Shown here: piece by piece, positions 54,081 to 62,634 of the stretch
How the letters are laid out: each line of letters opens with the position of its first letter
Position numbering within the stretch: position 1 is the first letter of the stretch
From: PSRJ01 sp963825305
Lineage (GTDB): Bacteria > Acidobacteriota > Terriglobia > Bryobacterales > Bryobacteraceae
DNA length: 64,000 bases
NCBI GenBank assembly: GCA_963825305.1
Contig: CAWGTA010000007.1
Location: 558,001-622,000, forward strand
Direction of reading: 5' to 3'
Position numbers and translations under genes: made by a program
The notes under the pieces: model-generated
Seen by the model: only the letters and a program-made list of their open reading frames with translations
What the model was told of the DNA's origin: nothing
The model's database searches: none

Positions 54081-55282
54081 AAATCGTCGCACTGGTTCTA
54101 CTTGGTGGCGCCCTTTGCTGGGGACAGGCAGATGAATGCAAGCCTTCCACACTGAACGTTCCGGGCGCGCAGTATCCCTGTGTCCGTCCCGATGGCCGCG
54201 CGACATTTCGTCTGCAAGCGCCGGACGCTCACAAGGTGCAGGTCAGGGTTGGGCAGACATTCGATATGGTCAAGGGCGCCGACGGGGCATGGACCGCAAC
54301 CACGACACCGCTGGTAGTGGGTTTTCACTATTACACCTTTGTCGTGGATGGCGCGACGGTCGCTGACCCGGCCAGCCGCACATTTTTCGGGTCCGGCTGG
54401 GAAAACAGCGGGATCGAAATCCCCGAGGGGGCGGATGTCGACTACTACCTGCCTAAAGACGTGCCGCATGGCCAGGTGAGCCAGCGCTGGTATTACTCCA
54501 AAGTCACCGGCAGGTGGCGGCGGTCCTACGTCTACACGCCGCCTGACTATGACGCTGGGAAGACGCGCTATCCGGTACTCTATCTGTTGCACGGCTGGGG
54601 CGAAGACGAGACCGGCTGGTACACGCAGGGCCATGTGGATTTGATCATGGACAATCTGATCGCAACGAAGAAGGCGAAACCGATGATTATCGTCATGGAC
54701 AACCTCAACGCCGTCAAGCCGGGCGAGGACGGGACCATATTCATAGGCAGGGGATTTGTGTCCCAACCGGCGCCGGCCGCCCAAGCGTCCGGAGGTAGGG
54801 GAGTGGCTCCCGCCGGCCGCGGCGGCTTGGCCAACTTCACGGGCGCGACATTTACGGAGATGATGTTCACCGATCTAATGCCCACGATCGAGAGGACGTA
54901 CCGCGTGCTTCCGGGACGGGAGAATCGCGCCATGGCGGGGCTATCCATGGGAGGCATGCAGACGTTCCTGACGACTCTGGCGAACCTCGACAAGTTCGCA
55001 TACATCGGAGGCTTCAGCGGTAGCAGCGGAGGCTTCGGCGGCGCCTTCGATCCCAAGACTTCGAATAACGGCGTGTTCGCGGATGCCACCGCCTTCAACA
55101 AGAAGGTGAGGGTTCTGTTCCTGGGCATCGGCTCCGTGGAAGGGCCCAACACCAAAAACTTCAGCGACCAGTTGACCAAAGCCGGGATCAAGAATATCTA
55201 TTTCGAGTCCCCTGGCACGGCCCACGAGTGGCTGACATGGCGGCGCTGTCTGAACGATTTCGCTCCCCGGCTCTTCCAATAG
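54077..55282 (+). CDS. secreted Fes/IroE-like esterase
   Basis: A 401-residue protein translated from an ATGA overlap with the tannase-family gene. Signal peptide to about residue 17; early-set domain (ATFRLQAPDAHKVQVRVG); then the esterase domain with YPVLYLLHGWG, elbow GLSMGGMQT (Ser) and TAHEW (His). A Gly/Ala-rich loop is inserted near 235-255. It is a third copy of the type at 39650 and 40750 and most like the second in overall layout. Coupling to a tannase-like enzyme supports an aromatic or polysaccharide ester substrate. Confidence 0.87.
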   Translation: MKIVALVLLGGALCWGQADECKPSTLNVPGAQYPCVRPDGRATFRLQAPDAHKVQVRVGQTFDMVKGADGAWTATTTPLVVGFHYYTFVVDGATVADPASRTFFGSGWENSGIEIPEGADVDYYLPKDVPHGQVSQRWYYSKVTGRWRRSYVYTPPDYDAGKTRYPVLYLLHGWGEDETGWYTQGHVDLIMDNLIATKKAKPMIIVMDNLNAVKPGEDGTIFIGRGFVSQPAPAAQASGGRGVAPAGRGGLANFTGATFTEMMFTDLMPTIERTYRVLPGRENRAMAGLSMGGMQTFLTTLANLDKFAYIGGFSGSSGGFGGAFDPKTSNNGVFADATAFNKKVRVLFLGIGSVEGPNTKNFSDQLTKAGIKNIYFESPGTAHEWLTWRRCLNDFAPRLFQ

Positions 55283-55393
55283 TGAGCTGAATCCGACGCT
55301 GTATCTAGCTAGTCGATGCCCGATGGCGGCTTGCGTGGAAGGAGTGTTCGGCAGTGGGGTCGCTCGTTCGCTTGCGCCCGCGGCAGTGCAGGC

Positions 55394-56141
55394 CTAGGGC
55401 GCCGGCTTGGATTGGGTCACGTGATGCCGCCGGCCGTTTTCGCCTTCTTCGCACTCATCCTCTAAGAGCTGACCCCGGTTCTGCAGGCGAAGGGGCATCC
55501 GGATTTTCCACGGGCCGCGTGAACACATTTGGATCCTCGATAGTGACCTCGTACATCAGAGTGTCGCGGCCCATGCGCGTGTAGCGCTCGACAACGTGCA
55601 ATGCGTCGCTATGGTAGTTCCCGGCGGCGTCGAGCCAGGTAGAATCACTGAAGCTCGTGGCATCGGCCACAAGGGTGTTCCCCTTCCAATGGCCGCGCGA
55701 ATCACCCATCGCATACCCCAGCCCGTCATTGTGCGGGCTTCCGTTTACATAAATAATGCGGTAAGCGTGAACATCCTGATAAACAATGTAGACAGCCCGC
55801 TGGTTCTGGAAAATTTGAAAAGGAGAGCGCACATAAGCGGCGCGCGGCACTCCCGGCTGAAAGCACTTGTTCTCCGGATCGGCCGATGCGCGATTGGCAA
55901 AATTCTCTTTCTGTTTGGCAATCGCCTCCGGCCGGTACGGGATTTTGCCGTCCGGTGGATCCACAATTACATGGGCGCGCTCCAAATTCGCGTCCGCATT
56001 GTTCTCCGCCATCCAGATCCCCCGCAGGTCCCCGCCCGCGCTCTGCGGCCAGACACGTCCACTCACCGCTGCGAACAGGACGGCCAACAGCAAACCGCGC
56101 CTAATGCTTCTGGTTGCCGGCGCCGGGATAATGAATCTCAC
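55394..56141 (-). pseudogene. secreted hypothetical protein, frameshift near the 3' end
   Basis: From 56141 the frame gives a signal peptide, then VDPPDGKIPYRPEA, YRIIYVNGSPHN, MGDSRGHWKGNTLV and YEVTIEDPNVFTRP. After this the reading is abnormal. The alternative frame continues WKIRMPLRLQNRGQLLEDEC to a stop at 55394, which is the family ending. One extra C in CGGCCCGTGG near 55516 accounts for it. The family is common in acidobacteria, function unknown. It is paralogous to the next gene upstream, which it overlaps by about 40 nt. Confidence 0.65.
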
Positions 56142-56857
56142 TGCGCTCTCCCTCGATACAGTCGTATTCGATCAGTTCGGTGCCCTTCGGCTGGCGTTGC
56201 AGCGAAATGCGCATGGTCCAAGGCCGGGAATACACGGTCGGATCGTCCACCCGCGCCTCGTAAACGATCGTATCTGGCCCAGTCATGGTGAACCGCTCCA
56301 CGACACGTTCGTTCTCATCGACGAAATTTCCCGATTGGTCCAGGCCAGGTTCTGCCGTTCAGATTGGCCACGTCCACTATCAAGGTGTCGCCCTCCCACC
56401 GGCCGCGCGAGTCTCCCTCCCAAGCCCGATAGGTTTTCGGGTGTGGCCGTCCATCGAGCGGAATGATACGGAGGCTGTGCTCGGTCTCGAAGAGCAGCAC
56501 TACGGAGTTGCTGTCCTGCACAATTTCGAACGGAAAGGGAGGCACCAGTAAGCGCGGCACTCCGTGCATATGGCAATACCCCACCGGGTCGCGTTCGTGA
56601 TGCAGGTGATTGTCGTTCGCCTTCTGCAGAGCTACCGGCAAATAAGGCAGCTTTCCATCGGGCGGATCTACGATCACCGAAAGACCGCCCGGCTCGTTAT
56701 AGTAGGCCTTCTGCCCTTCCACGTTGAATGCCGCCACAATCGCGGAGTTGCGCCAGACTCCCTGCAAATCCGGGTGGCTGTCGGCCAGCCACGTCGGCTC
56801 GAACTTCGTGGACTGTCCAAATGCGGCAATCGAAAACAGGAGCAAGACGAATCTCAT
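56101..56857 (-). pseudogene. secreted hypothetical protein, paralogue of the next gene, frameshifted
   Basis: From 56857: signal peptide (about 1-15, ending FGQ), then DLQGVWRNSAIV, IVDPPDGKLPYLPVA, LRIIPLDGRPHPK, EGDSRGRWEGDTLIVDVANL. At about 56346 an extra C in TGGCCTGGAC shifts the frame; the next frame reads LDQSGNFVDENERVVERFTM to DPTVYSRPWTMRISLQ and ends with a YDCIEGE segment at 56101. Restored length is about 251 residues. The same family as the gene at 55394-56141. Function is unknown; the signal peptide puts it outside the cytoplasm. Confidence 0.65.
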
Positions 56858-56945
56858 GGCAAATCTCAGTTCGCGCGACCTTTGCTCCTGCGACTATATC
56901 GAAAAATCGGCTGCGGGTAAATCGTTCTATAAAACCGGAAGCTGT

Positions 56946-58095
56946 TCAGAGAGCGACGGTTTCGGCGGCGCGGGCGCGGGAACTCCGGGCCCGGAGCAGC
57001 AGCAGGTCGGCAAGCGACACCACGGCGGCCACGGCCACGAAAAGCCAGCCCGCGGTGAAGCCGCCCGTCGCATCGCGTAAGTAGCCCAGCATCTGCGGCC
57101 CCAGGTAACCGAAGATGCCGCTCCCCAAACCCACGATGCCCATTCCAGTGCCAACCTCATCCCGGGTCAGGACGGCGCCGCAGATTGCGTATATCTGATT
57201 GGTGGCCGCGTGGCCGAGCGAGATGACCAGCGTAATGCCGATCCGGAAGGCCAGCAAGTCGTGCGACAGGACGGCGAAACTGGCGGGAACCAGGAGCGCC
57301 GCCAGGAGACTCATAATGTTCCAGCGCGAATACCGGTCGCAGAGCCAGCCAATGCCAAGATTCAGAAAAATCGCGATAGGTAACTACCGCTGATGATGGC
57401 CCCGGATTCCCTTGCGTTCAGCCCGAAAACGCTCTCCACCGCGTAAGGCACAAAAAACGTGGCGCTGAAACCGCCCATGTTAATCAATCCCAGGAAGATC
57501 AACCCCCACATGACGGGATTGCGCAGAGCAGAGAAGGACTCAGCGGTGAGGGCGCGTCCGTGCGATCCGGTGGCAGATAGCGAGCCGGCTGCCACTGGAC
57601 GGTATAGTGCCGCAAACAGGACTCCACCAACGACCGCGATGACTGCGAATCCAAATATTCCGCCTCTCCAGCCGACCGATTCCGCCAGCCGCGTTCCGAA
57701 AGGCGCGCCGATGACCGAGGCGAGTGCGGCCATAGCCCCAAGGGTTCCCATGGTCCTGCTACGGTATTTCTCCGGTGTGCCGACCGCCATGGCGGTGAAC
57801 ACGCAAATAAACGCAAAGCGACAGCCAAAGAGCCATACAGCGCGGCTTGCGAGCGCGGGACCGTAAGACTGCGCAAAACCGAGGCTAGCAAGGCCGATCG
57901 AGGTCACAGCCAAGCCGGCCAGCAGCATCCGTTTTTCGCCGAAACGCGCGGCCAGAATTCCCGCGGGCAGACTGATGAAGATTGCGATCAGCCCGTACAT
58001 TCCCGTGAAGAGTCCCATCTGCGAGTAGGAGGCCACCAGATCTTTACGGATGGCCGGCAGAAGAGGGGAGAAGCCCCGGCAGATCCGAGCGAAGG
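56946..58095 (-). pseudogene. MFS transporter, 5'-truncated and frameshifted
   Basis: The reading enters at about 58095 with GFSPLLPAIRKDL, lacking most of helix 1 and any start codon, and continues through SLPAGILAARFGEKRML (MFS signature region) to about 57365. There one base is missing; the other frame continues AIFLNLGIGWLCDRYSRWNIM to a stop at 56946. About 11 of 12 helices are represented. Both the lost 5' end and the indel indicate a dead gene. Its 5' end abuts hydrolase fragments, suggesting a recombination joint near 58095. Confidence 0.7.
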
Positions 58096-58255
58096 GAGAT
58101 CAGGTTCTCATCGGAACCACCACCGTGGAGCATCACAATGAGAGGCATCGTGGAGTTTGCGGGCCATTTTTAGCGCAAGCGGAGCCCATCCCGAGCCGCG
58201 GAACATCATCGCCGCCTTCGGATTACCTTTCAGCTGCCAGTTCAGCCACGCCACT
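58096..58255 (-). pseudogene. scraps of alpha/beta hydrolase sequence
   Basis: Two frames on the minus strand carry hydrolase-like pieces. One reads VAWLNWQLKGNPKAAMMF, much like the C-terminal VAWLKWQL segment of the hydrolase at 51182-52189. The other reads PLIVMLHGGGSDENL, an N-terminal strand plus oxyanion motif. The pieces are in the wrong order and frame to be one gene. They are probably recombination debris. Confidence 0.45.
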
Positions 58256-58311
58256 CCAATACCGGCAATAAATCAGAGAAGCCGACTTTTAAGAATTGTT
58301 AAGCTCCGAGG

Positions 58312-58770
58312 CTATGGCAGCGGCAATTCGACTGAAACGCTAAGGCCCGGGTGCGCATTCGTCAGATGCAACCTTCCGTTGTGCAGCTTGATGGCCCGCT
58401 GCGCGATCGCAAGACCCAAACCAACTCCGCCTGTAGAACTGTTGCGTGAGTCATCCACTCGGAAGAAAGGCTCGCATATCTTCTCCAGAAATTCTTCCGG
58501 CACTCCTTCGCCGTAGTCTCGCACGGTCGCGAGCGCCCAGTCTCCGGCGACCTGGAGACGTATGTCAACCGAGGATCCGTCGGGAGCGTAGCGAATGGCG
58601 TTGCGCACCACGTTTTCAAACGCCCGCCGCAGCAGTTCGCGGTCACCCAAAATCCGCGGATCGGCCGGCATATCCATCCCCAAACGACAGCCTTTAGCAT
58701 CGGCCACTTACGTAAGAAGATTGCGAGAGGCGCTTCCATACAGAGCGTCCGCGGGGTCGGTTATTTGTTC
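58312..58770 (-). pseudogene. sensor histidine kinase, C-terminal ATPase remnant
   Basis: The minus strand reads an HATPase domain: ENVVRNAIRYAPDG (N box), RDYGEGVPEEFLEKICEPF (G1/F boxes) and GGVGLGLAIAQRAIKLHNG (G2 box). The phospho-acceptor His domain is missing, and a TAA precedes the segment at about 58710; weak linker-like sequence continues to about 58770. It therefore cannot be an active kinase. The matching N-terminal part lies next to it on the opposite strand. Confidence 0.7.
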
Positions 58771-58793
58771 GTCGTTGCGACGCGCGGGTGAAA

Positions 58794-59030
58794 ATGAAGT
58801 CGGTCTACTCCAAGATTTTGCTGTGGTGCTTCGCCACCCTTTTGGTGTCTCTGGAAGCCTTCTCCATTGTTACGAGGTTCGTTGAGAGCCGCGCAGTGGG
58901 TAGGGGTGGACTTATGGGGCGGTTCGACGCCTTGATCCTGGACGAAGCCCGAGAAGCGTATGAATCGGGTGGCCCGATCAAACTATCGGCCTATTTACAC
59001 AAAGTCGCGGTCGCCACCGGTCCGCAGCGG
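58794..59030 (+). pseudogene. sensor histidine kinase, N-terminal remnant
   Basis: From ATG 58794 (or 58788) the frame reads MKSVYSKILLWCFATLLVSL, an N-terminal membrane helix, then a sensor-like FDALILDEAREAYESGGPIKLSAYLHK. This resembles the start of CpxA-type acidobacterial kinases. Similarity stops near 59010, where the FHA-sigma54 regulator frame begins. There is no second helix, HAMP or kinase domain. The C-terminal kinase part lies on the other strand at 58312-58770, as an inversion would produce. Confidence 0.55.
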
Positions 59031-59044
59031 TCCATGGACCTCGA

Positions 59045-60727
59045 GTGGGCGAGCGTTTTTCGCTCGGGCCGGACGAGGTCCGGATCGGCCGTGACCCTCG
59101 CTCGACCATCCATCTGGAAGAGCCCGGCATAGCGTGGGAGCACTGCGTAGTGAGCCCGGCGGGAGACGGCTTTCGGGTATTGGACCGCCGCAGCGGCACG
59201 GGCGTTTACGTCAACGGTATGCGGACCGCCGAGCACCGGCTGGAACCGGGCGATCAAGTGGTAGTCGGTAGCACGGTCTTGGTCTACCGGGAAGGTTCCG
59301 GGGCGTCGTTGGCGGCTTCGCCACAGGACGTGTTGCTACGGGCCTGCTCGCTGCTGTTTCTCTTCCGGGCGCTGGCGAATGCGGAGAGCCCCAGGTTGCG
59401 CGACGTTCTGGAGGCCCAGCTTCTACTTCTGATCGGCGATTTGGTGCCATCGACCGGCGGCGCAGTGATGCTAACAGGCGATGGCGCCGAGTTGCCGGCG
59501 GCCCGCCCAACGCCGTCGCTGCAAATGCTGGCGGGTCGTGTAAGTCGCGAGGGCGCCATCGTCGAACCCGACAGTTGCCAGGTCGGAGTGCCGCTATATG
59601 TGCGCGGCGCCATTGCCGGGCTAATCGCCACTCAGTTCCCGCCGCACGAGGCTGCCAACCTCAACGAGCACTGCGACACTCTGGCGGCCATTGCCACGCT
59701 GGGCTCCACTGCCCTGGAGACCGTGCGCGAAGTGGCGAGCCTGAATATCGAAAAGGCGCTGCTTTTGGAACGGCTGGACGGTGGGGCTCTCGGCATCGTC
59801 GGCGAGAGCCCCGCTCTGCGCAAGCTCATGGAGTCGGTTTCACGCGTGGCCGGGACGGACACGTCGGTGCTGATCCTAGGAGAAAGTGGCACGGGTAAGG
59901 AGATGGTGGCGACCGCGCTCCACCGACAGAGCTCGCGTTCCGACCGCCCGTTCGTGGCCATCAACTGCGCCGCGCTCACCGAGACTCTGCTTGAAAGCGA
60001 GCTCTTCGGGCATGAAAAGGGAGCTTTCACCGGCGCCGTGGCGCAGAAGAAAGGCAAGCTGGAGGTGGCCGAAGGTGGCACCGTGTTTCTGGACGAAATT
60101 GGTGAGCTGGCGACGCCGCTGCAAGCCAAACTGCTTCGCGTGCTCCAGCAGCGCGAGTTCGAGCGAGTGGGCGGAACTCGCACGTTGAAGCTCGATATGC
60201 GTCTGATTGCCGCCACCAACCGCGATCTCGCGGCCGAAGTCCGCCGCGGCACTTTCCGCGAAGATCTCTACCATCGTCTCAACGTGGTCGCCTTTCAGGT
60301 GCCGCCGCTGCGCGAGCGAAGGCAGGACATTCCGGCGCTGGCCACTCACTTTCTGGAGCGGGCTTCGGCGCGCTGCCGCAGGCGCGTTCGAGGGATTGCA
60401 CCCGAAACCCTAGGGCATCTCATGGCATATCCCTGGCCAGGCAACGTGCGCGAGCTGGAGAACGCAATTGAGCGCGCTGTCGTGCTCGGCCAGTCGGACA
60501 TGCTTCTGCCTGAGGACCTCCCGGAAACCGTGCTGGACGCGCCCGCTCCGCCGCAGACTCCTGGAGCCTTGCAAGGCTCGGTAACGGAGGTAAAGCGCCA
60601 GCTCATCATCCGTGCGTGGCAGGAGAGCGAGGGTGACTATAAGCAGGCCGCGGCCAAACTCAACATTCATCCCAATTCGCTGCTGCGGCTGGTACGAACG
60701 CTGGGATTGCGGGAGATTCTAAAGTAG
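59045..60727 (+). CDS. FHA-domain sigma54-dependent transcription activator
   Basis: A 560-residue protein from GTG 59045. FHA domain (about 1-90: VRIGRDPRSTIHL, then GTGVYVNG), a GAF-like domain (about 100-225), the AAA+ activator domain (about 240-470: Walker A GESGTGKE near 279, GAFTGA near 326, Walker B VFLDEIGEL near 348) and a Fis-type helix-turn-helix (about 520-555). GAFTGA shows it can engage sigma54. The frame stays open upstream to about 58964 and encodes AAVHGPRVGERF, the first FHA strand, before any start codon, so the original 5' end has been lost at a junction with histidine-kinase sequence. Confidence 0.88.
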   Translation: MGERFSLGPDEVRIGRDPRSTIHLEEPGIAWEHCVVSPAGDGFRVLDRRSGTGVYVNGMRTAEHRLEPGDQVVVGSTVLVYREGSGASLAASPQDVLLRACSLLFLFRALANAESPRLRDVLEAQLLLLIGDLVPSTGGAVMLTGDGAELPAARPTPSLQMLAGRVSREGAIVEPDSCQVGVPLYVRGAIAGLIATQFPPHEAANLNEHCDTLAAIATLGSTALETVREVASLNIEKALLLERLDGGALGIVGESPALRKLMESVSRVAGTDTSVLILGESGTGKEMVATALHRQSSRSDRPFVAINCAALTETLLESELFGHEKGAFTGAVAQKKGKLEVAEGGTVFLDEIGELATPLQAKLLRVLQQREFERVGGTRTLKLDMRLIAATNRDLAAEVRRGTFREDLYHRLNVVAFQVPPLRERRQDIPALATHFLERASARCRRRVRGIAPETLGHLMAYPWPGNVRELENAIERAVVLGQSDMLLPEDLPETVLDAPAPPQTPGALQGSVTEVKRQLIIRAWQESEGDYKQAAAKLNIHPNSLLRLVRTLGLREILK

Positions 60728-60907
60728 GCTACCGACGGAGTAACCTCGGGCCCGATATCCGGCGCCAATTCACTAGTCCTGTTTGGCACGGGGCATCGAG
60801 ATTGTTTCCGCGTCATCCGATGCCACCGGGGAGGCGGGCCCAGTCCGGGGCGTGGCGCCCATCACTTATATGCTTGACGGTGTCCAGTGGGTTGTGGTCC
60901 CCTCGGG

Positions 60908-61746
60908 GGCAGTGTTGCAAGAACTGAGTGAAGGAGTCTGATAGGCTGCAGCGTATCCCATGATCAAACTGCGGCCGACGTTGTTCAAATGGCGGCACTT
61001 CGAACCTGAACTCATTGTTTGCGCCGTCCGTTGGTATTTGCGGTTCTCGCTTTCGTATCGAGATGTCGAGGAATTGCTCATGGAACGAGGTGTCCCGGCG
61101 GACCACACCGCCGTTTGGCGCTGGGTGCAGCGCTACGCCTTCGAACTGAACAAAAGATGCCGGCGGGAACTGAAGCCTAACATCGGCTCTTGGAGGGTGG
61201 ACGAAACGTATATCTGCAAGGGCGGAGACTGGCGGTAATTGTTTCGTGCCGTTGATTCCACGGGCGCCACGACCAACTCTTGGCTTTCCGCTGAGCGAGA
61301 CGACGGCTGCGGCCAAGCAGTTTTTCCAGAAAGCCTTGCAGGCTCCCGGTCATCCCCGGCCGAGCGTCATCACAGTAGATGGCAACCCGTTTTACCCGAA
61401 GGTGACCGCGGAACGAAGCAGGAGCGGAAACTGGGGTGGCGATGCCGCTGTTCGAACCTGCGCCTATCTAAAATAATGTGGTGGAACAGGACCATCGAGG
61501 GATCAAACGGCGGGTGAACGCCAGCCAAGGATTTCGATCGTTCGATGGGGCGTGGCGGACCATTCAGGGCTACGAGGCACTGCACCAATTCCGGAAAGGC
61601 CAAGTGAGGTGGTTGCGGAAAGGGGATGTCCTTGGGCAGATCCAGTTCATCCAGGAAATCCTCGGACTGAAACCTTGAATGCCTCGATCCCGGGGAAATT
61701 GGCGATCGGTTCGGTTCGCCAGCAGAATCGTTTTTGCAACACATCC
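60908..61746 (+). mobile_element. IS6-family insertion sequence, decayed
   Basis: Inverted ends GGCAGTGTTGCAAGAAC (from 60908) and, reading inwards from 61746, GGATGTGTTGCAAAAAC match at 14 of 17 positions and have the TGTTGCAA core of IS6/IS26-type ends. They enclose one transposase gene and give a total of 839 bp, the usual size of the family. No matching 8-bp target duplication is visible at the flanks, as expected for an old insertion or one altered by recombination. Confidence 0.75.
60960..61678 (+). pseudogene. IS6-family transposase, broken
   Basis: Pieces in order: FKWRHFEPELIVCAVRWYLRF, SYRDVEELLMERGV, then VDETYICKGGDWR followed by a TAA stop (61236) where the family has Tyr; next RAVDSTGATT and, after a frameshift near 61300, AAAKQFFQKALQAPG, VITVDGN; a second frameshift near 61472, then NVVEQDHRGIKRRV and FRSFDGAWRTIQGYE. 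The DDE residues (VDET, VDGN, EQDHRGIK) are all recognisable. One nonsense and two frameshifts exclude activity. Confidence 0.85.
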
Positions 61747-61758
61747 GATCTCCAGAGC

Positions 61759-62634
61759 CTAGCGGTTTAGAAACTCTAGGAGTTTAGGGATGACCTGATC
61801 TGGGGCCTCTTCCATGAGCCAGTGCCCAGAATTTCGAATGACCACGCCTTCCACATTCGTCGCCACAAGCCGGCCCTGTTGAATCAGGAAATCTCCGGAA
61901 GCCTTCTCCCCGGTCAATACTAACATCGGCATTGGCAAAGGCATTTGAGCGAAGCGGGCGAAATCCTGCGCGTCTTTTTCGAAGGCTCGAAAGTATTCAA
62001 AGCCAGCTCGCATACCACCCGGTCGGGCATAGGCTTTCGCATAAATCCGGCGGTCGCGCTCCGGCACCGAATGGCGAGGGTCAGCGGCGAAATCGTTCCA
62101 GAAATGCTCGAAGTAAATGCGCTCGCGACCCTGTACCAGCGCCAGCGGTGTCTTGCCGTAAAAATGAAAATGCCAAAGGTCCCGCATCAGCCATACGTCG
62201 TGCCAATTTCCTATTCCCGGCAAGAAGGCGTCCATCAATGCAATCCGGTCCACCCCGCTCCGGTACTGCGCCGCATATGCGTATGCAACCATCAACCCAA
62301 TGTCGTGCCCAACAATCCGAATATGCTCGAAATGAAGCTTGAGAACAAGAGTGTGGATGTCTTGCGCCATTTCAGTCTTCGTGTATCCGGCCGTTGGGGT
62401 AGCCGATTGACCGGCGCCCCGCAAATCCGGCGCTATCACGGTGTGGGTCTTCGCTAACTCCGCTATCAGCGGGCGCCACATGTGGCTTGTTTCGGCGAAA
62501 CCATGTAGGAGGATCACAGGGTCGCCTGTTCCCGCGACCAGATAGTGCAGCCGCACGCCATTGACATTCGCGAAGCGGCTTTGCGCCGCCACTTGCTTGG
62601 ATTTAGGAGTCCGCGATTTCGTACGAGGTGGCAT
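61759..62634 (-). CDS. alpha/beta hydrolase (epoxide hydrolase/haloalkane dehalogenase-like)
   Basis: A 291-residue protein. VILLHGFAETSHMW provides the oxyanion region, and GHDIGLMVAYAYA carries an Asp nucleophile, as in epoxide hydrolases and haloalkane dehalogenases; the late His is in RNSGHWLMEE. A cap domain (about 135-215) is rich in Trp, His and Arg. The N-terminus is a Lys/Arg-rich, disordered-looking stretch rather than a signal peptide. It begins 13 bp after the IS end on the opposite strand. Probably a cytoplasmic hydrolase; substrate unknown. Confidence 0.85.
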   Translation of the reverse strand: MPPRTKSRTPKSKQVAAQSRFANVNGVRLHYLVAGTGDPVILLHGFAETSHMWRPLIAELAKTHTVIAPDLRGAGQSATPTAGYTKTEMAQDIHTLVLKLHFEHIRIVGHDIGLMVAYAYAAQYRSGVDRIALMDAFLPGIGNWHDVWLMRDLWHFHFYGKTPLALVQGRERIYFEHFWNDFAADPRHSVPERDRRIYAKAYARPGGMRAGFEYFRAFEKDAQDFARFAQMPLPMPMLVLTGEKASGDFLIQQGRLVATNVEGVVIRNSGHWLMEEAPDQVIPKLLEFLNR

